Source of the DNA: Woeseiaceae bacterium
Lineage (GTDB): Bacteria > Acidobacteriota > Vicinamibacteria > Vicinamibacterales > UBA823
Length of the DNA stretch: 5,896 bases
Direction: 5' to 3'
NCBI GenBank assembly: GCA_002696705.1
Contig: NZSH01000033.1
Span: 10,204 to 16,099 of the forward strand
Part shown: positions 1 to 5,896 of the stretch, piece after piece
How the letters are laid out: the number at the start of each line of letters is the position of its first letter
How positions within the stretch are numbered: position 1 is the stretch's first letter
Notes under the pieces: generated by a model
The model's input: the letters and a program-made list of their open reading frames with translations, nothing else
What the model was told of the DNA's origin: nothing
The model's database searches: none
Program-made: the position numbers and the translations under genes

Positions 1-1047
1 CAGCAAGTGTGTTCGATTGGTGGAAATGTGGCAGAAAATTCTGGTGGTGCTCACTGTCTAAAATACGGCTTTACCGTACATCATGTAATGGCTCTCGAGG
101 TGGTTCTTCCCGATGGTGGGTTGATACGGATTGGTGGGAAGAGTGTTGATACACCTGGATTGGACTTGTTGGGAATCATCGTGGGTTCCGAAGGAACACT
201 TGGCATCGTTACGAAGGTGACGGTGCGACTACTTCGCCGTCAGGAATCCAAGAAGATGCTCATCGCTGCCTTTGATTCCACTGATTTAGCGGGTGCAGCT
301 GTATCCGGCATCATTGCTGCGGGAATCATTCCGGCTGCGGTTGAGATGATGGATAGAATGACAATAGAAGCGGCCGAATCTGCCGTGCATCCGAATTTTC
401 CTAATGCGGAAGCTTTATTGCTCGTCGAAATTGACGGTCCTCTATTGGAAGTGGAGATTGTTTTTAATCAAGTGCAAGAGATTGTTTTACGAAATTCAGC
501 AAGAGAAATGCGAGTGGCTACCAGTGAGGTCGAGAGAGAACAATATTGGCGAGGACGGAAGGCGGCATTTGCTGCAATGGGCCGGGTATCGCCGAATTAT
601 TATGTTCAGGATGGTGTGATTCCTCGCACTAAGCTCCCAGAGGTGTTGAGACGAATTCGTGCGCTTGAGGTGCGTTCAGGACTTCGAATCGGTAACGTAT
701 TTCATGCTGGTGACGGTAATCTTCACCCTCTAATTTGTTACGACGAAGCAGTTGAGGGCAACGCCAAATTGGCAGCTGAGGTTGGCGCAGAAATCTTGAC
801 TTATTGTATTGAAGCCGGTGGATCGCTTACTGGTGAACACGGTGTCGGAGCTGACAAGGCGTGTCAAATGCCAAAGATGTTCAACGCAACGGACCTGGAC
901 ACAATGCAACGGTTACGACGGGCTTTTGATTCAAAGGGAATATGTAATCCAGACAAAATCTTTCCCACGCCAAGACTCTGTGGTGAAGTTCCTGGTCCAT
1001 ATCGGCCTCATCCAATTGAAAAAGATGGTTTAGCTGAGCGCTTTTGA
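1..1047 (+). CDS. glcD: Glycolate dehydrogenase FAD subunit GlcD (5' end missing)
   Basis: This is the larger FAD-binding subunit of glycolate dehydrogenase, which oxidises glycolate to glyoxylate at the inner membrane together with GlcE and GlcF. The frame is open from base 1, and 348 residues are visible. E. coli GlcD has about 499, so roughly 150 N-terminal residues lie outside the window, and the GTG at base 7 is an internal Val codon. Seen here: the end of the FAD-binding PCMH domain, with CSIGGNVAENSGG (4-16) and a VGSEGTLGIVT stretch (61-71). The FAD-oxidase C-terminal domain follows, with WRGRK (183-187), FHAGDGNLHP (234-243, paired histidines typical of the active-site metal region), TGEHGVG (277-283) and an FDSKGICNPDKIFP-type end (309-322). 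The frame is intact, and the stop overlaps the glcE start by one base. A D-lactate dehydrogenase is the main alternative on sequence alone, but the adjoining glcE and glcF favour GlcD. Confidence 0.93.
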   Translation, partial: QQVCSIGGNVAENSGGAHCLKYGFTVHHVMALEVVLPDGGLIRIGGKSVDTPGLDLLGIIVGSEGTLGIVTKVTVRLLRRQESKKMLIAAFDSTDLAGAAVSGIIAAGIIPAAVEMMDRMTIEAAESAVHPNFPNAEALLLVEIDGPLLEVEIVFNQVQEIVLRNSAREMRVATSEVEREQYWRGRKAAFAAMGRVSPNYYVQDGVIPRTKLPEVLRRIRALEVRSGLRIGNVFHAGDGNLHPLICYDEAVEGNAKLAAEVGAEILTYCIEAGGSLTGEHGVGADKACQMPKMFNATDLDTMQRLRRAFDSKGICNPDKIFPTPRLCGEVPGPYRPHPIEKDGLAERF

Positions 1048-2312
1048 TGAAGTTTTATGAATCAGACATTTTGGCTTCGGCGAAGCTTGTGGCGGGTGAA
1101 GAGGCAGTTATTGAGGGAGCAACACGGGTAGCCACGGCAGTGCCGAAGCTTTGTGTGACACCACCGGATGTAGAATCTCTCTCGGCTACTGTGAAATGGG
1201 CCAACGATGCTGCTCAAACGATCGTACCTGTTGGTGGTGGTACAAAAATGGAGTGGGGCAGTTTGCCGTCCCGAGTTGACGTCGCTTTATCAATGGCGAA
1301 GTTATCAGTTGATTGTGAGCACCACCAAGGTGATTTAATTGCGACAATAGATGCCGGTATGCCGTTAGCTGCTGCGAATGCTTTACTTGCGCAGTACGGT
1401 CAGTGGTTGCCTGTTGATCCAAATCATGCGAACGAAGCAACAATTGGTGGCATCGTCGCTACCAACGATAGTGGACCACGGCGACACCGGTATGGTACGC
1501 CGAGAGATTTAATTCTTGGAACTTCGTTTGTTCGACCGGATGGTCAGCTTGCCAAGGCAGGGGGCAGAGTCGTTAAAAATGTCGCTGGATACGATCTGTC
1601 AAAGCTCTTAGCAGGGTCTTTTGGCAGCCTTGGCGTCATCGTTAACGCAACATTTAAGTTGACTCCGATTCCTAAGGCTTCGCGAACTGTAGTGATTCAA
1701 TGTGTAGACGCGAAGAAGGTGGGAGAGTGTGTAAGTGAGTTGATGAGCACGTCACTTACACCGAGCGCGCTTGAGGTCCAAGGGGCACCTTATCGCCTTC
1801 TGGTACGGTTCGAATCTCTTGAGGCAGTGACTGAAGAACAGGCTGTTCGGACCTCGGCATTATCCGTCGCAAGCCGTTGTGAGATTAGTGTTATGAGAGA
1901 TGAAAAAGAGCAGCAATGCTGGGATGATCACGCGCTACGGCCATGGCGAGGAACTGGGTCCGTGTTGAAAGTGAGTTTTAAGCCATCGTATCTTACAGAG
2001 GTCCTTCAAGAGATTCAGACTTTGTGTGCCACTCATGATGGTATTGCTGACGTGGTGGGACGTGCGGCTGTAGGGTCTCTAATGGTTGGGATTGAGGGAG
2101 AGTTAGATAATCAAGTGGTGGTCATCAGAGCACTGCGTAACGCAGTTAGCTTACGGAGCGGCCACGCGGTGTTTCTTAGAGGACCATTAGCTGTCAGATC
2201 TAAAATTGATGAATGGGGTGACTTAGGAGACGGGGAAATGGTTATGCGGGCCATCAAGCAGAACTTTGATCCGACTGGCCTGATGAGTCCTGGGCGGTGG
2301 CCGTTTGATTAG
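1047..2312 (+). CDS. glcE: Glycolate dehydrogenase FAD-binding subunit GlcE
   Basis: This is the second, smaller FAD-binding subunit of glycolate dehydrogenase, paralogous to the N-terminal half of GlcD. I chose the ATG at 1047, which overlaps the glcD TGA as TGATG and suggests translational coupling. A TTG one codon earlier is possible but less likely. No convincing Shine-Dalgarno sequence precedes it. The product is 421 residues, longer than E. coli GlcE (about 350). The FAD-binding PCMH fold is seen in PVGGGTKMEWG (61-71), in the NEATIGGIVATNDSGP stretch (129-144) followed by RHRYGTPRD (146-154), and in GGRVVKNVAGYDLSKLLAG (172-190) with FGSLGVI after it (192-198). The GRVVKNVAGYD block is characteristic of GlcE. 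The protein ends in an FDPTGLMSPGRW-type tail (407-418), as GlcD and GlcE proteins usually do. The middle and late part (about 210-400) is less conserved and accounts for the extra length. The family is clear; the exact contribution of GlcE to catalysis in this organism is inferred from E. coli genetics. Confidence 0.91.
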   Translation: MKFYESDILASAKLVAGEEAVIEGATRVATAVPKLCVTPPDVESLSATVKWANDAAQTIVPVGGGTKMEWGSLPSRVDVALSMAKLSVDCEHHQGDLIATIDAGMPLAAANALLAQYGQWLPVDPNHANEATIGGIVATNDSGPRRHRYGTPRDLILGTSFVRPDGQLAKAGGRVVKNVAGYDLSKLLAGSFGSLGVIVNATFKLTPIPKASRTVVIQCVDAKKVGECVSELMSTSLTPSALEVQGAPYRLLVRFESLEAVTEEQAVRTSALSVASRCEISVMRDEKEQQCWDDHALRPWRGTGSVLKVSFKPSYLTEVLQEIQTLCATHDGIADVVGRAAVGSLMVGIEGELDNQVVVIRALRNAVSLRSGHAVFLRGPLAVRSKIDEWGDLGDGEMVMRAIKQNFDPTGLMSPGRWPFD

Positions 2313-2315
2313 GTC

Positions 2316-3683
2316 ATGGTTACTTATGAGCACCTGAAAGCTGCTCATGCAGGGATTGTGGACGATATGACTCTAGAGATGAAGGCGTCGAACTTGGACT
2401 CATCAGACAACCTGTCCAAATTGTCTGCCTGCGTAAAGTGTGGCTTTTGCCTTCCGACCTGTCCCACGTATCTTTTGTGGGGCAATGAGATGGATTCGCC
2501 TCGAGGGCGTATCCAACTGATGCGTGCAGTCGAAGAGGGCCGTGCGCCGATAGGTGACACAGTTATTCGTCACCTAGACCGGTGCGTCGGTTGCATGGCT
2601 TGCGTCACTGCCTGCCCATCCGGTGTTGATTACACGCAACTCCTAGAGTCCTTTCGTGAGCAAATTGGACAATCCCCGCAAAGAAGCGTTACTGACAGAA
2701 TCTGGCGCAGGTTACTGTTTGCTGTTCTGCCGTATCCAAGACGTTTACGACTAATGAAGGTACCGTTGGTTGGCTATCGTGGCATCTGGTCTCTAGTGGA
2801 AAGTCTGAGCCTTTTACAACGGTTTCCCAGATGGTTTACGGCACTTGCCGATCTGGGTTGTTCTATTAACCCTGATGGTTTCACTGGTTCGTGGCCAAAG
2901 CAGATTCCAGCAGTAGGAGTATCTCGGGCCAAGACTGGTTTATTGACTGGCTGTGTGCAACGCGTGTTTTTTGATCCAGTCAATCGTGCCACGGTTCGAA
3001 CACTTACAGCTGAAGGATGTGAGGTCGTTATACCGTCTCAGCAGGGGTGTTGCGGAGCCCTTTCCTGGCATGCTGGATTGAATGACCAGGCGCGCCGTTT
3101 GGCGAAGTCAGTCATTGAATCTTTTGAGCGGAGTAATGTTGATCATGTTGTGACTAATGTCGCTGGATGTGGCTCAGTCATGAAGACTTATAGGCAACTT
3201 TTCGAGGGAGATGAAAAGTGGGCGACTCGGGCAGAAGCGTTTTCAAGAAAAGTGAAAGATATCAGCGAAGTAATTAGTGATCTAACACCGACTCGCGCTA
3301 GGCGGCACCCGTTGGACATACGCGTGGCCTATCATGACCCGTGCCATCTCTTACACGGGCAAGCTCTTCGTGACCAGCCACGATCGCTTCTTGCGTCGAT
3401 ACCTAATCTCAACATACTGCCAATTCCAGAAGACAATGTGTGCTGTGGGAGTGGTGGAGCCTACAACTTGCTCCAGCCCGTGGCAGCGGCAGACCTCGGT
3501 GATCGGAAGATTGAGCAAATACGAACAGTCAACGCCGATATTGTTGCGACTTCCAATGCGGGGTGTCTGTTACAGATTCAGGCTGCTGGACGTCGGGCAA
3601 CGCATGACCCACCGGTGCTGCACCCTATTCAACTGCTTGATGCATCAATACGAGGTTTATCGGTTAATGAGTTGCTTCATTGA
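2316..3683 (+). CDS. glcF: Glycolate dehydrogenase iron-sulfur subunit GlcF
   Basis: This is the electron-transfer subunit that takes electrons from the GlcD/GlcE flavins and passes them toward the quinone pool. Two [4Fe-4S] ferredoxin motifs are complete: C39, C42, C45 and C49 followed by Pro, and C90, C93, C96 and C100 followed by Pro. Between them lies the family's MDSPRGRIQLM block (59-69). Two CCG (heterodisulfide-reductase-like) domains follow. The first has GC at 212-213, QGCCG at 243-247 and GCG at 284-286; the second has HDPCH at 340-344, CCGSGG at 376-381 and AGC at 415-417. Residues 128-175 are rich in basic and hydrophobic residues and could help membrane association, which is an inference. 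The product is 455 residues against about 407 in E. coli. The ATG at 2316 lies 3 bp after the glcE stop. The ATG at codon 18 (2367) would give an N-terminus closer in length to E. coli, but the tight operon spacing favours the first. The reading frame is intact. Confidence 0.94.
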   Translation: MVTYEHLKAAHAGIVDDMTLEMKASNLDSSDNLSKLSACVKCGFCLPTCPTYLLWGNEMDSPRGRIQLMRAVEEGRAPIGDTVIRHLDRCVGCMACVTACPSGVDYTQLLESFREQIGQSPQRSVTDRIWRRLLFAVLPYPRRLRLMKVPLVGYRGIWSLVESLSLLQRFPRWFTALADLGCSINPDGFTGSWPKQIPAVGVSRAKTGLLTGCVQRVFFDPVNRATVRTLTAEGCEVVIPSQQGCCGALSWHAGLNDQARRLAKSVIESFERSNVDHVVTNVAGCGSVMKTYRQLFEGDEKWATRAEAFSRKVKDISEVISDLTPTRARRHPLDIRVAYHDPCHLLHGQALRDQPRSLLASIPNLNILPIPEDNVCCGSGGAYNLLQPVAAADLGDRKIEQIRTVNADIVATSNAGCLLQIQAAGRRATHDPPVLHPIQLLDASIRGLSVNELLH

Positions 3684-3708
3684 GACAGAGCAGGTTCCAA
3701 AATATCTC
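3680..3708 (+). promoter_or_regulatory. Possible weak sigma70-type promoter before pgi
   Basis: TTGAGA (3680-3685, overlapping the glcF stop codon) is separated by 17 bp from TATCTC (3703-3708). The -35-like box matches five of six consensus bases and the spacing is ideal, but the -10-like box matches only three of six. It sits 59 bp before the pgi start codon, in the only sizeable gap of the + strand genes. Such matches arise easily by chance, and pgi may equally be read through from the glc operon. Confidence 0.2.
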
Positions 3709-3767
3709 GTTTGTCATGAGAGAGGACTCGTCGTTCTAGCGAGACATCGCCGAGAGTCAACGAACCG
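3684..3767. other. 84-bp intergenic gap between glcF and pgi
   Basis: This is the only non-coding gap longer than a few bases. It contains two short imperfect stems, at 3706-3720 (5 pairs including one G-T) and 3725-3745 (5 pairs plus an A-A mismatch, 9-nt loop). Neither is followed by a T run, so no intrinsic terminator can be called. In the pgi frame a TGA at 3717-3719 closes the frame upstream, and there is no ATG, GTG or TTG start between it and 3768. The closest purine-rich ribosome-binding candidate is GAGAG at 3752-3756, 11 bases before the ATG, which is weak and distant. Confidence 0.6.
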
Positions 3768-5504
3768 ATGATAGTAAACCAGGCCATGAGCCTTCCAGGT
3801 TCACTACACACGGCGATTGAGAAGGAAGTCACTCTGTGGCGAGAGTCGAGCAATGTTCACAGGTTGTGGGCGAAGGATGCCACGCTGTGGACGGGAGGCG
3901 ATGAGGCGAATGGCCTGGGGTGGTTGGATATCGTAAGTACTTGGTCCACGCGCCTTCACACTTTAGATTTAGTGCGAGACTTCGTCGGGCAAGGACAGTT
4001 TACCGACGCACTGTTATTGGGGATGGGCGGTTCAAGCTTATGCGCGCACGTCTTGGCAAAGAGTTTTCCTAAGCAGGAAGGATTTCCATCACTCCAAATT
4101 CTTGATTCGATCGATCCAGCACAAGTGCGACGTGTTCGTGATGCCTTAGATCTGGATCGTTGCCTCTTCGTCGTCTCAAGTAAAACTGGAAACACGTTAG
4201 AAACAAATCTTTTATATCAATATTTCTTTGATGAACGGCGTAAAAGATGTGGCCAAGATGCAGGATTGCAATTCATTGCGATAACAGATTCAGGATCAAC
4301 ACTTTACGACATTGCGATGCGCGATGGTTTCGCACAAATTCACGAAGGAGTGTCGAGTATCGGCGGGCGTTATTCCGCCCTGTCAAATGTTGGGATGGTC
4401 CCTGCTGCCATGATGGGACTCAATACCGCGACGCTGATTGCGAGCGCGAAACGGATGGTGGCGGCATGTGGACCCGAAGTATCGATTGAGAAGAATCCTG
4501 GAGTCATGCTGGGACTTGCACTCGGTGTCGGTGCGCGCAGTGGTTTAGACAAGGTGACCATCATGACGTCTCCTGGCCTCGAGACCTTCGGTGGATGGTT
4601 GGAGCAGTTACTGGCTGAATCGACAGGAAAGATGAAAAAGGGGATTATCCCCATTGATTCTGAAGGTTTCGGATCACCAGTAGATTATGGTTCTGATCGC
4701 CTATTTGTTTATATAGGTATCGATTCTCGGTACGATGTGTCTCAGGACGATGCAGTAACGGCGCTGGAACAGTCTGGGCAATCTGTAATACGGATTAACC
4801 TGAGTGATGTTTATGATCTTTCCCAGGAATTCTTTCGATGGGAGATGGCCACGGCGGTCGCTGCGGCAGTGCTCCAAATAAACCCCTTCGATCAACCTGA
4901 TGTAGAGACTGGCAAGGTGGTTACCAGAGAGTTGACTGACGCATATGAGAAACGAGGAGCCCTGCCGGTTGAGATACCAGTTGTTGAAGGAGAAGGGATG
5001 GGTTTGTTTGCGGATGAACCTTATGACGAAACCTTGCGGAAAGGTTCAGGTGAAATCATTTCAGTGCAGGGAGTGTTAGGGGCGCACCTCGCGAGTATGA
5101 CAGCCGGTGACTATTTCGCTCTGCTTGCATTCATAGATACGAATTCAAAAAATCGAGAAGTTCTACAAGATATTCGCCGCATGGTGCGACAAAGCACGAA
5201 GTTAGCTACCTGTCTTTCGGTTGGGCCACGATTTCTGCATTCGACCGGCCAGCTTTACAAGGGTGGTCCCGATACAGGGGTATTCTTGCAAATTACGTGC
5301 GATGAGGCAGATGACTTACCAGTGCCAGGTCGTAGGGTCACATTTGGGATCGTGAAAGCTTCACAGGCGCGTAGCGACTTTAAGTTATTGGCTAGCCTGA
5401 ACCGACGAGTGCTTCGTGTACACCTCGGCCAGGATGTTGAGAGAGGCCTTGCGTCACTTAAAGATTCTATTGCTGCGGCACTCCGTCAAAGTAAGTCTAA
5501 GTAA
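3768..5504 (+). CDS. pgi: Glucose-6-phosphate isomerase, transaldolase-fusion type but stand-alone
   Basis: This cytoplasmic enzyme interconverts glucose-6-phosphate and fructose-6-phosphate in glycolysis and gluconeogenesis. The 578-residue product has a first SIS domain with GMGGSS (85-90) and SSKTGNT (137-143), which bind sugar phosphate. SIGGRYSALS (197-206) follows, near the family's first signature, with R201 as the active-site arginine. The second SIS part has the catalytic glutamate E284 in AESTGK (283-288), and INPFDQPDVETGK (371-383) with K383 as the probable catalytic lysine. Asp replaces the usual Gly/Ala within that second signature. About 195 residues follow, including GPRFLHSTGQLYKGG (486-500). 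This layout, with WAKD...LGWLD near the N-terminus (34-54), is that of the isomerase half of bifunctional transaldolase/isomerase proteins, recalled from family knowledge. No transaldolase is fused here. ATG 3768 is the first possible start after an in-frame stop at 3717; Met7 (3786) is an alternative. The 3' end overlaps a convergent gene by 19 bases. Confidence 0.92.
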   Translation: MIVNQAMSLPGSLHTAIEKEVTLWRESSNVHRLWAKDATLWTGGDEANGLGWLDIVSTWSTRLHTLDLVRDFVGQGQFTDALLLGMGGSSLCAHVLAKSFPKQEGFPSLQILDSIDPAQVRRVRDALDLDRCLFVVSSKTGNTLETNLLYQYFFDERRKRCGQDAGLQFIAITDSGSTLYDIAMRDGFAQIHEGVSSIGGRYSALSNVGMVPAAMMGLNTATLIASAKRMVAACGPEVSIEKNPGVMLGLALGVGARSGLDKVTIMTSPGLETFGGWLEQLLAESTGKMKKGIIPIDSEGFGSPVDYGSDRLFVYIGIDSRYDVSQDDAVTALEQSGQSVIRINLSDVYDLSQEFFRWEMATAVAAAVLQINPFDQPDVETGKVVTRELTDAYEKRGALPVEIPVVEGEGMGLFADEPYDETLRKGSGEIISVQGVLGAHLASMTAGDYFALLAFIDTNSKNREVLQDIRRMVRQSTKLATCLSVGPRFLHSTGQLYKGGPDTGVFLQITCDEADDLPVPGRRVTFGIVKASQARSDFKLLASLNRRVLRVHLGQDVERGLASLKDSIAAALRQSKSK

Positions 5505-5896
5505 GTTAAGCCGTCTCGAGTGAATTTGATTGCGAACAGAACAAGTGCTACACCAAGAGCCCGAATGACATAGGTATAGGCAGGGCCTTTTAGCCAAACA
5601 CGTCCCCGTCCAGCGACAATAGCGAGAGTTATTTTACCACCGACTAAACAAACATAGAGTCCGACAAGAAACATTCCAACAAACCAGTAATTGACGGTAG
5701 ACGCTTCATGGACGACTGGCGCGCCGATCGTAAACCAGAATAGATACGGGTTTGGATTCACTAAATTTGTCAAGGCTCCCTTACGAAGCGAATTAAGCTC
5801 GTTTCCTTCCGTAGCAACGGTTAAGGAGGGAGGTGTTGCGAAGCTATCGTAGGCGAGGTACGTCAGAAAAGCTGCGCCAAGAAGAGCGATCATGCC
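5486..5896 (-). CDS. LysE/RhtB-family amino-acid exporter (5' end missing)
   Basis: This is an inner-membrane exporter of the LysE family, whose members pump out amino acids or related small molecules; the substrate cannot be told. The gene reads leftward and its start lies beyond the right edge, so 136 residues are visible of the family's usual 200 or so. The Met codon at 5891-5893 is internal. Counting from that Met, hydrophobic segments lie at about 1-18 (with the GAAFLTYLAYDSF block typical of the middle of LysE proteins), 41-61, 67-95 and 106-124. The second of these holds KGALTNLVNPNPYLFW (38-53), matching the conserved family block where the Asn-Pro motif precedes a membrane helix. The segment at about 19-37 is polar and fits the usual cytoplasmic linker. 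The stop codon lies inside the 3' end of pgi, so the two genes converge with a 19-base overlap. There is no functional link to the isomerase that the sequence would show. Confidence 0.85.
   Translation of the reverse strand, partial: GMIALLGAAFLTYLAYDSFATPPSLTVATEGNELNSLRKGALTNLVNPNPYLFWFTIGAPVVHEASTVNYWFVGMFLVGLYVCLVGGKITLAIVAGRGRVWLKGPAYTYVIRALGVALVLFAIKFTRDGLTYLDLL

Noticed and set aside
7..9. GTG at base 7 as the start of glcD
   Set aside because: The frame is open to base 1 and the codons ahead of it encode residues that continue the conserved FAD-domain block. About 150 N-terminal residues of the family are missing, so the true start is outside the window.
1044..1046. TTG as the glcE start
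   Set aside because: The ATG directly after it gives the usual one-base stop/start overlap, and the TTG adds only one residue with no better ribosome-binding site.
3706..3745. Two short stem-loops as a terminator or riboregulator ahead of pgi
   Set aside because: Stems have about five pairs with a wobble or mismatch and no T run follows. They are no better than expected by chance.
3334..3771. A 145-codon open frame overlapping the end of glcF and crossing the gap
   Set aside because: It lies in a shifted frame over the conserved CCG domain of glcF, resembles no protein family and has an odd Arg/Cys-rich composition. It is a shadow of glcF.
4370..4654. A 94-codon open frame on the - strand inside pgi
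   Set aside because: It is antisense to the conserved catalytic region of the isomerase and shows no recognisable domain. The coding signal is clearly on the + strand.
1..5896. A new defence, mobile or multi-gene system
   Set aside because: All five genes belong to known families with intact frames where visible. No repeats, integrase, transposase, toxin-antitoxin pair or unusual composition was seen.

Overview
The window is a compact stretch of bacterial chromosome with a mid-range G+C content by eye. It holds four genes on the + strand and the tail of one on the - strand. I see no RNA gene, insertion sequence, CRISPR array or long repeat, and no gene-free stretch longer than 84 bp. The organism cannot be named with confidence. 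Membrane-linked GlcDEF glycolate dehydrogenase plus a glucose-6-phosphate isomerase of the kind normally fused to transaldolase fits an environmental, heterotrophic Gram-negative-type lineage (for example Acidobacteriota, Nitrospirota or Proteobacteria relatives). That placement is an inference.

Bases 1-3683 hold glcD (5' end cut by the window edge), glcE and glcF, packed as one operon. glcD and glcE share one base, and glcE and glcF are 3 bp apart. Together they encode the FAD- and iron-sulfur-containing glycolate dehydrogenase. GlcD and GlcE are the paralogous FAD-binding subunits and GlcF carries two [4Fe-4S] clusters and two CCG domains. The complex oxidises glycolate to glyoxylate and passes the electrons to the respiratory chain. 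No glcC regulator, glcB malate synthase or glycolate permease is present in the window.

An 84-bp gap (3684-3767) separates glcF from a 578-codon glucose-6-phosphate isomerase gene (3768-5504). By its sequence this protein is the isomerase half of bifunctional transaldolase/phosphoglucose isomerase proteins. Here it stands alone: an in-frame stop lies 49 bp before the start codon and no transaldolase sequence precedes it. It also has a C-terminal extension of about 195 residues beyond the usual catalytic lysine motif. That extension carries a His-Ser-Thr-Gly-Gln motif resembling the histidine motif that ordinary isomerases place earlier in the chain. This is the most interesting observation in the window.

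Bases 5486-5896 hold, on the - strand, the C-terminal two thirds of a LysE/RhtB-type amino-acid exporter. It converges on the isomerase gene and overlaps its last 19 bases. Overall the region looks like ordinary central-metabolism DNA. The points worth checking are in the isomerase architecture rather than in an unknown multi-gene system.
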